A stretch of 64,000 bases of DNA, taken from positions 2,604,001 to 2,668,000 of the forward strand of contig NC_070566.1 in assembly GCF_026914185.1 (NCBI RefSeq). The letters run 5' to 3'. Shown here one piece after another: positions 56,139 to 64,000 of this stretch. Positions within the stretch are counted from its first letter, which is position 1; the number at the start of each line of letters is the position of its first letter. Origin of the DNA: Puccinia triticina. Lineage: Eukaryota > Basidiomycota > Pucciniomycetes > Pucciniales > Pucciniaceae. Position numbers and translations under genes: made by a program. Below the pieces are notes generated by a model. The model ran no database searches. It was not told the origin of the DNA and worked only from the letters and a program-made list of their open reading frames with translations.

Positions 56139-57340
56139 TTAGTTACGCTTCATCCTCTTGGAAGCATCGGCCAAAATGTTCTTGCGGGGACGACCAGGCC
56201 CCTTCCTTTTTTGCGGAGGGAAAGCTTCTTCGTCGTCCTCGTCGTCTTCTTGATCTGGAAAATCGTCGTTTTCATTGTTGGATTGACTGGTAATTGCCTT
56301 CTCCTTGCCCTTATAGGATTGTGTTGAACCGATATTGCTGCCAGAACCTGATGGTGTCGGCGTTGGCGTGAGGGGGGAAGAGTCACCCTTTTTGAAGGTA
56401 AACCTGTGTTGATTTGAAGGCAAAGTTAGCATTTTATGTGAATAATTATTGAGATTGCGTACAATTTTCTTCCCCGGCCACCTGGAGTTGAGCCACCCGA
56501 TAACATTTTGTTGGGAGAACGCGAATTTTGATGACCGCTGGTAACGCTTACTCCTCCGACCTTTGAAGACTTGGTTGAATGAAATGCGTGCGAGTTAAAG
56601 GAAGAGGAAAGACATACCAAGATGACAGGCATTTTCGCCTCGATGTCCCAGTCAACGAGATGACCGACGATGGACATCTCTCGTCCAAGAACGCAAAGAA
56701 TGTGAGTATTGACGAGGTTCTTTGATGCTGGAACAATATATTTGGATAAGAATGGTCGGTGACATCAGGCCTGCAGAAGAAATGTTAGCTAGAACTAATT
56801 TGGGCTTTGGTGATTGGTTATCTGAACTTACGACGGGGTCCCAGTCATTGTGCGAAAGAATGACCTCAAGCTGATTGTCTTCCCCCGCATGAGGGCTGGG
56901 AATCTCGTTTCTCTCAACGATGACACCTAAGCCAACAACGCCGGTCCGGTTGCTGAAATTGAGGCCAAGGTCTGATGCTTTACCGATCCGCATGATTGAT
57001 TCTTGAGTATAGGTGATGGTAGGAGTACTGCCGTCGTTGAGGGCGATCATTCGTACTCCCGTCAAAGACTAAAGGACTCCTTCTTCCAAGGTGTTAGTGA
57101 TTGCGGTATTAGTCATGAGTTTCACTTCGAAATCAATTTCTTTGTCGCCTGCGACACCAGCACATTGGAAAAAGGTCCCAGTGGTTACCAAACCGTACTG
57201 GTTGCCGCGCACTACATCGATTTCAGACTAAAAGAGGAAATGGAATCAACAGCTTGCGTCCTTGAAGAGGACAAACCAGAAGCTCACATCAGCTGTGGCC
57301 TCGAAGTGTCCAGAAAGAACGCTCGGATGATTGGAAGGTC
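56139..57340 (-). pseudogene. OB-fold-like unit E with AT-hook tail
   Basis: 57340-57070: GHFEATADVSFW and FFQCAGVAGDKEIDFEVKLM, then an in-frame TAG (EEGVL*SLTGVRM). 57065-56830: GLGVIVERNEIPSPHAGEDN, then QLEVILSHNDWDPVV and a GTAAGT donor. 56760-56620: IVPASKNLVNTHILCVLGRE, MSIVGHLVDWDIEAKMPVIL. The final block 56432-56139 is an acidic stretch (DQEDDEDDEE) and a basic RKGPGRPRKN AT-hook. It has the same domain order as units B and D, plus a DNA-binding-like tail not seen in the others. It is the only unit upstream of RepHel. Exon limits are approximate. Confidence 0.5.
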
Positions 57341-58119
57341 TGGCAACCGACATGCTAGACGAGGTTAAATGAAAGGATGAGTGATTGGGTTGAGTCTATG
57401 TTGGGGTTGTTGGGCGATGTGGATGATGAGACGGATGAGGTGGTTGGAGGTCTTTAAATAAGTGAGAGATTTTTGAACTGGTGAGACTATGTTTCTCTCC
57501 CGGGAGAACTGGTATCAATGTAAATGTCAACACCGGCAAGAAGAATTGAAGTGGAGTAGCAAGGGTAAAGGTTTGAGGTGGCGGTAAGGGTCTAACGAGA
57601 AGAATAAATAAATTGGAAAACAAACTTGGCTTCATGTGGCGATGCTAGGGGGCAAGGCAAAGGTAGACGACCGCATGAAAACAGAGCGAGAGTCGCGGGG
57701 TAGCAGATAATCGTTGGTGATAAGGGTCTGACAGTCTTGGAAGATAATTCGAGGGGAATAGTGGAAGGTTTGATGCGAAGGGTAGACCCGCTGTATTGAC
57801 TGATGGACAAACCGTGGCGTGAACAACAGGCAGTTAAGACGACGGGTTGTCATAGGATTTGCGAAAAAGGGAGCCTGGCGATGACGACGAGTCGTCAGGG
57901 TTGAGTGTGAAGATGTAGATGCAGTTTGCGTTTCATGGGGTCTAGCTGAGTGTGCTCCCAGTGCGGGGTTTAACCGTTGTGAGGTGTGGGGTGAACTTTT
58001 TGCGTATCGTGTCGGAAAATTATGGAGTTCAAACACACTGTAAGGTCAATGAAGGTTCAGTATTGTCGGAATACCGTTAAAGGGTGAAATTGGAAAAAGA
58101 ACAGGATCTGTACTAACTG
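57341..58119. other. unresolved interval containing or near the Helitron 5' end
   Basis: No coding motif on either strand and no match to a TC-type Helitron start. It might contain the 5' LTR of the gypsy element downstream, but no LTR pair is available to test this. Confidence 0.3.
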
Positions 58120-59635
58120 GTGGGAGGGAGGGTGAGACGACCAGCAAGCAACCACTATGGGGACGACGATTCATCAGGGTCCAGTATCGTGATATATTGC
58201 GATTCGGTGTTTCAAGTAATCCGGATGAGGTGCCCTTGCGTTGGGGAGTGTCGACCGTTAGGGGTATGGGCGGAGCTTGAAGTGTTTCGTGATGGGAAAA
58301 AAATGTACGGGGGGAAAGGTTTTAGGATATGGACGGAGCTGGAGGCGTTTCGTGAGGGGGGAAGTATGGGCGAGCTGAAACGGTGTGTGCTTGTTGGGGG
58401 GGGAAAATTTTGGGCTGGGTGGAATATAAAAGAGGGGTCGAAGCGGCCAAGGGGAAAAGAAGCAAGCCCCGGTCTTGGCTTCTTTATGCCGTCGGGGTTT
58501 ATTTACAATGGGGGCTCAATGGGAATAGGGGGTTTAAGACAGGTTAGCGGGATTCGCGCCAGTCTTGGGGGTCTCACTTTTACGGAAGTGACCCCCCCAA
58601 ATACCAAGGGGGAAGCCATGCTCCAGGTTTCTGTAAAACACTTGTTTATTGAAACTTGGATCAAAAACATATCTCATATGTTTTATCTTTTGTTCCGCAC
58701 TCGACCGGGTCTAGTGTCTAACACCGCACAACCCGCTCAAACCAACCAAACAGCGACAGCTCCAATAAACCAAACCGCCGCAAAACAACCAGACCAAAGC
58801 AAGCCGACCAAAACGGAAGCCGAGAAACAACAAGCACAGCGTACAGAATCGCTCCCGCCCGGATTTTTCCTCAGCCCGTATCAAGATAAGAAACGACCGC
58901 ACCCGGCCACTCTCCCGGCAAGAAAGATTGAGGACCACTTTGATCCGAAGGAGGCAGCGCTGAAACTTCTAAGAAGTAAGTTAGATATATTCCAAGGAAC
59001 ATCAGGAAAAGATACAACAAGGAAAACTAACCATCATGGTCGCTGATACTAGATCAGGAAAAGACCACGCAGCCAACCCTTCCCCCACCAAAAGAAATCG
59101 AGGAAAGGGAAGAGGGAGAGGAGGACGAGCTCGAAATACAAACAGAGATAGGTACATCAAAACCCCCTCCAAACATACAGATAACGAGTTAGAACTGATC
59201 CCAGAAAACAACAGTGCTTGACAAAGCCCAACAAGCCGCGGTAGAGATGTACCAAGCGACGAAGGCGGCGTACATGAACGCGAAGGACTACGAGGAAACG
59301 GCTCTCAGCCAGAAATACCTCGAACAAGCAATCAGCTCCTTCAAGATAGTGGCAAGTTTTGTTCCGTGGAAGATTGCGATCACCAAGTACTCGAACAACT
59401 GGAACCCGTACAAAGAGCGAACCCACCTTTGAGTCCTCCAAAACAACCAAAACCCGACAAAGGTAAAGGGCAAATCGTCGAGCAAGTTCAACAACTACAA
59501 AATACCAAAGAACAAAGCCTCGACCTTGAAGCCATATGACAAAAACAACAAGAAGACAAACGAAAACAAATGGAAAGAAACGTTCAAGATGGCCCAAGTC
59601 CTGATGGAAGTCAAGGACACCATCAAAGAGTAGGC
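58120..59635 (+). pseudogene. gypsy leader and decayed gag-like ORF
   Basis: Coding-like composition shifts between frames. 58690-59046 is proline/glutamine-rich (RTESLPPGFFLSPYQDKKRP, then FDPKEAALKLLRSKLDIF). 59037-59190 in another frame is acidic (KEIEEREEGEEDELEIQTEI). 59200-59632 in that same second frame reads DKAQQAAVEMYQATKAAYMN, then KDYEETALSQKYLEQAISSF, with internal TGA at about 59430, ending TAG at 59632 just before the pol ORF starts. I interpret it as a gag or ORF1 region with stops and at least one frameshift. The LTR boundary was not located. Confidence 0.5.
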
Positions 59636-59638
59636 CAT

Positions 59639-62600
59639 ATGACTAACCAGCCTGACATTATAGCTTCGTCCTCCATCTTGTTTCACAATAACGAGCTCGT
59701 ATTACCGTCCGATCCCAAGCCTGCCTCACAATCTGACCTTGTCTTATCACACGAGCATGCATTACTATCTACGTTTACTGAAGAGCCTGTTATACAACCT
59801 ACTAAGGAACCTGTTGTACAATCTACTATTACAAAGTCTTATCCGCAAGTAGTCGAGAAATATAATATTAATGTTGATAACAGAGAATCAAACACCATGA
59901 CCCAAGCAATTGACCATATTCCTCAAATAAAAACAAAAACAGTGAGACAAGAAGTTCAACGCTTAAATAAGCATGAACAAACTAGTAAACCACCAAAACA
60001 GGTTAAAAATATCAACAAAGTAGATAAAACAGAAAAATTGGAGGAGCTTATTGACCCAAATGAGCCCCTAGCATGGGTAGAGGATTTTTTCAATCAGATT
60101 TTGATTAAAAATATTGAACATATTGATAGTAAAATCAATGCCATCCACCTTAATGTACATGATAGTGCTTTTAAAATCAAAAACTTAGCAGAAAATGCCG
60201 TAGATAGCGCTAAAGATATTAAAAATATTGTACCAGAGGTTAAGAAAACTACAGGAATAATACAACAAATAAGCAATATAAAATTAGGACTTGTAGACTA
60301 TAATAATAAATTACAAAAAGTCACAACAGAAATTCAAACAAATGCTAAAGAAACCACAGTAATTGATAAATTGAATGCAATACATACTGACATTAACAGG
60401 TTGGATATTACCAGCAAACTGGACCAACTTAAAATAGACAGTGAGCATGAGTCAGAAAACCGTGAAACCCAAGATGAAAATATACTTGAAATCATGGACA
60501 AAGTTGATAAACTAGAACAACTCATCATACACAACAGTGACAGTATGACAGATGAAATAATTAAGATCAAAAATAAGTTTGATGAAATGCAGAGCAAACT
60601 TATGGCTAACATGGATAACATAGCACAGAAAATTGGCAACAATACACCAGTGCAACCTCAAACTCATACACCATACAAACAAGGAATGAAAGATGTACCA
60701 CCACATCAATCTAGTAATCCTTTCAGAAGAATGGCAGAGGAAGAAACACCCTTGAGAAAGGAGTACACAGTCCCACCAACACCATTCTTTAAAGAACAAT
60801 CATATAATCCTAGTATCCAAACTATGAGAGACAACTCTAAAGATGTACCTAGAATTAAAGATTAGCCATCATTTAGAGGTGAAGGAGAATATGATCACTT
60901 GTACTTCATCAAAACAATTGATTTGTATCAAGAAGATTTTGAATTAAGTGATTCCTCAATTACTGGAAGACTTAAAAGCCTCTTCAAAGGTTGTGCCAAG
61001 CGCTGGTTTACAGACCTACGCTCAGCAAATGGCAAACAATCTTGGGAATGGTGGAAAGAACAGATCAATAGCAAATGGGGAAGCCCAGCATGGCGCTTCA
61101 AAATTGAAAATAAATTTGATGAGAGCACATTTGATATTGAAAAAGACAATCCACTTAAATGGGTAATATCTCAGAAAGATAGGTTGAAAGCCATTTGGCC
61201 TAATTTAACAGACAATGAAGTCCACCTGAGAATCCTCAAAAAATGTGGAGGAGATCTAGAGCATGCCATTAAAAGTAGACTACCCTACAATGCAAGTACT
61301 GAAGATATTGTTAATACTTTAGAGGACATAACTACACGTACACGCATTGGCAGAAGATATAAGCCTAAATATCAAGGAGACAAAACTGAGAAAACAGAAG
61401 AGAAAAAACCATCCTCTTCAAGAGACCAGAGTTATCAGAAGGATAAGAAGTGCTACAACTGTGGTAAAATGGGCCACACTTCACCAAACTGCCCTCAACC
61501 AAAGAAAAACATTAATAATGTCGAAATAGAGGCAGAGGAGACAGCTGAAGAAAAGACCCAATCAGACACAGAGGAAACACATGATGATGGGTCATCAGTA
61601 TCAGCAGGTTCCTGTAATATGATCAACATAGACATAGAAGTGGCAGAAGCGGAAACAGAGCACAATTTACCACAAGCATGGCATCCTGGACAACCTATAG
61701 GAAATATCCAGGAAGCCAGACTGATGAAAACCAAACCTACAAGAGGGAAAGGCTACACAGCTGGTAAAACCAACATTACACATATACTGTTTAATGGTAG
61801 AGAAGCAGAAATGTTACTAGACAGTGGTGCATATTGCTCAGTAGTACCTGAGACATACTTGAGAAAATTATGCCCAGACTACAAGGATATTCTTCTACCA
61901 CTAGGAAAAGTAAGAATAAACAGTTCCAGTAGTACCATGAAGCCAATAGGAGTATTTGAATGCCCCATAATAATTCCTCACCCAACAGGATCAGTCAGAA
62001 TGACAGTAGAATTCATTGTAATAGAGGATGCAGTAAGTAAACACTTCATCCTAGGAAATGACTACTTAAATATCTATGGCTTTGACATAACCAATAGCAG
62101 AGAAAGATACTTCACTATTGGGAATGACAATAAAAAGAAGAAATTCCTATTTAAATCCAAAGAGCCTTTACCTGTGGAACAAGTAGAAATACAGGATGAA
62201 GAAAAAGAAAGATTTGGAAGAGAACAACTAACAGAAGCTAATTTTAATGATAAACTGAGTGTAGATCAACTATTACAGTTACGCAACATGCTGTATAGGA
62301 ACAAGACAGCATTTGCATCAGATAAAGAACCACTAGGGGCAGTTATAGGCCACAAAGTGGACATTACATTAAACATTGAGCGCCCATACCCACCTTTGCT
62401 AAGGAGACCAGCCTACCCAGCAAGCCCCAGAGCAAGAGAAGAGCTTGCAAAACACTTGGATGAGCTGGTAAGGCTTAATGTCCTTAGAAAAGTAGGGCAT
62501 AATGAAGAAGTGGAAATAACCACACCAGTAATTATAACCTACCACAATGGTAAATCACGCATGGTAGGAGATTTCGGTGCACTGAACACCTACACAGTCC

Positions 62601-64000
62601 CAGACAGATATCCTATACCAACGATACAGGAGACTCTGACTAACCTAGCTAAAGCAAAATACATTACAAGTATGGATGCTTTGAAAGGATTTCATCAGAA
62701 TGTAGTAACAGAACGTGCAAGAAAGTACCTGAGAATCATAACACATAAAGGAGTATATGAGTACCTTAGAATGCCTTTTGGAATTAAAAATGCCCCATCA
62801 CATTTCCAAAGAATGATGAATACCATCTTCTGTGAAGAACTTGGACTGGGATGGCTAATTATATACATAGATGACATAATTATATGCTCTGAGACTTGGG
62901 GAGACCACATGAGCAGAATAGAACTGGTTCTTACAAAGATAATTAATGTCAATATGAAAATCTCCCCGAAGAAATGTGCATTTGGATTTGCAGAAATTAA
63001 AGCACTAGGACACGTAGTTTCAGGACCAGCATTATGCATAGACCAGAATAAAGTAGCAGCAGTGTTACAAAAACCAGCACCTACAAAAAGAAAAGAAATG
63101 CAAAGCTTTCTTGGGTTTGCCAGCTACTATAGACAACACCTAGAAGGCTATGCAGCCATGGCCAGAAGCTTGTATGAGATAGCTTCTAATGATACTGCCT
63201 TTGAAATGACTACAGAAAGACATATGGCATTTGATAAAATAAGAGAACATCTGACTAGAGCACCTCTATTATGAATGCCAGTTTTCAAGAAACCTTTTGT
63301 ATTATATGTTGATGCCTCAATGGAAGGACTAGGAGCAGCACTCCACCAGTTACAAATCATCAATGATAAACCAGTGGAAGGTCCCATTTGTTTCATATCC
63401 AGACAGCTCAAGAAAACTGAAGCAAGATATGGAGCAAGCCAACTAGAATTCTTATGTTTAGTCTGGGCCCTAGAGAAACTCCACTACTATCTAGATGGAA
63501 GTGTATTTGATGTCATCACAGACTGTATTGCACTAAAATCACTCATCAATATGAAAACCTCTAACAGACATATGCTTAGATGGCAGATATCCATCCAAGT
63601 GTACAGAGGTAACATGACAATAATTCATAAAGAAGGGAGATTGCATAAAAATGCAGATGGACTCTCTAGATGGTCCCTACCAAACACACCAGATAATCCA
63701 GCCTGGGCACCTGAAGACCCAGAGGAACTGCCAATTATGGGAATTAGCATCACTGAACTAGAAGATGAATTCTTTGAGGAAATCAGAAATAGTTACAAAC
63801 AAGACAAGAACTGTACATTACTAGTACAAATATTGTCCAAAACAGATTCAAAGGATGATGACCTGATTGCAGCACTAGGTACAGCATGGAAGAAATCATA
63901 CCAAGAAGGAAGATTTCACCTATTTGACGGTATCATCTACCATAGATCCAAACACACATGTGTACTAACAGTAATGGACAGAGTATTGATCAATACACTA
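59639..64000 (+). pseudogene. Ty3/gypsy gag-pol, truncated by the window edge
   Basis: From ATG 59639: a coiled-coil-like Lys/Glu/Ile-rich region (60030-60640), gag core FRGEGEYDHLYFIKTIDLYQ, CCHC knuckle CYNCGKMGHTSPNC near 61450, protease LLDSGAYCSVVP near 61815, and RT with MVGDFGALNTY, LRMPFGIKNAPSHFQRMM and catalytic YIDD near 62865. Then RNase H ([13 protein letters not shown]) and the start of an HHCC-like region. Two in-frame stops: TAG 60863-60865 (RIKD*PSFRGEGEY, a position occupied by Trp in relatives as I recall them) and TGA 63272-63274 ([12 protein letters not shown]). Integrase and the 3' LTR lie beyond base 64000. Confidence 0.92.

Larger units (their letters stand above)
41734..58100 (-). 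mobile_element. large Helitron (about 16 kb), 5' end unresolved
   Basis: The 3' terminus is exact: minus strand GGCGGCGAAGCCGCC, 8 nt, CTAG, then T. The Rep/helicase gene lies at 49710-54242, with OB-fold-like units on both sides, all on the minus strand. The 5' end (expected A-TC) was not found; OB unit E reaches about 57.35 kb and gypsy-type sequence starts by 58.6 kb, so the end is somewhere between. It appears to sit in the leader of the LTR element at 40470. Confidence 0.75.

Noticed and set aside
58120..59046. A single 308-codon protein-coding gene
   Set aside because: The first half is G-rich with no domain and the second half matches the leader/gag composition of the gypsy element; it is more likely a chance extension.

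Overview
The window looks like a repeat-rich chromosome segment of a basidiomycete, most probably a rust fungus (Pucciniales, Puccinia-like). The evidence is two host genes split by many 55-110 bp GT-AG introns, retroelements of the types known from rusts, and very dense miniature inverted-repeat elements. No search was run, so the taxon is an inference.

Only two host genes are convincing. A 10-exon flavin oxidoreductase of the Old Yellow Enzyme family lies at 2223-4222 (+); its exons join without a frame break into 405 codons. A gene of roughly 22 exons at 16149-21080 (-) encodes a SART3/Prp24-type U4/U6 snRNP recycling factor with HAT repeats, four RRMs and an LSm-binding-like C-terminus.

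The rest is mobile DNA, often nested. 1-1867: copia RT and gag relics and a truncated TIR element. 4510-6529: a ~380 bp inverted duplication overlapping a TAA-flanked MITE filled with palindromic GACCGGTCATC repeats. 7.3-10.5 kb: low-complexity DNA and a TIR element carrying a tRNA-like sequence and two G-rich arrays, one of (TTAGGGG)n. 10.5-15.4 kb: more GACCGGTC arrays, an LTR fragment, a 112 bp CACTA MITE inside a tRNA-like sequence, a hAT-like GC-rich foldback, and a 1.55 kb Harbinger-like MITE. 21.4-30.2 kb: four further MITEs, a TIR element with a 33 bp minisatellite, and other palindromic arrays. 30.5-37.4 kb: an older inverted-repeat element with ~168 bp tandem units, split by a complete copia element (31267-36588, identical 290 bp LTRs, TTGAA target duplication). 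38.2-41.7 kb: a solo LTR with TCAGT duplication, a hAT transposase relic and a related LTR. 41734 to about 57-58 kb: a large Helitron on the minus strand, with an exact 3' terminus (hairpin plus CTAG), a Rep/Pif1-helicase gene interrupted by four in-frame TGA codons, and a cluster of at least five paralogous OB-fold-like units around it. 58.1-64.0 kb: a gypsy-type element running off the right edge.

The most interesting parts are the Helitron with its OB-fold-like family, the palindromic GACCGGTC repeat housed in structurally different TIR elements, and the recurrent single-codon inactivation (CGA to TGA, TGG to TAG) seen in unrelated transposons.
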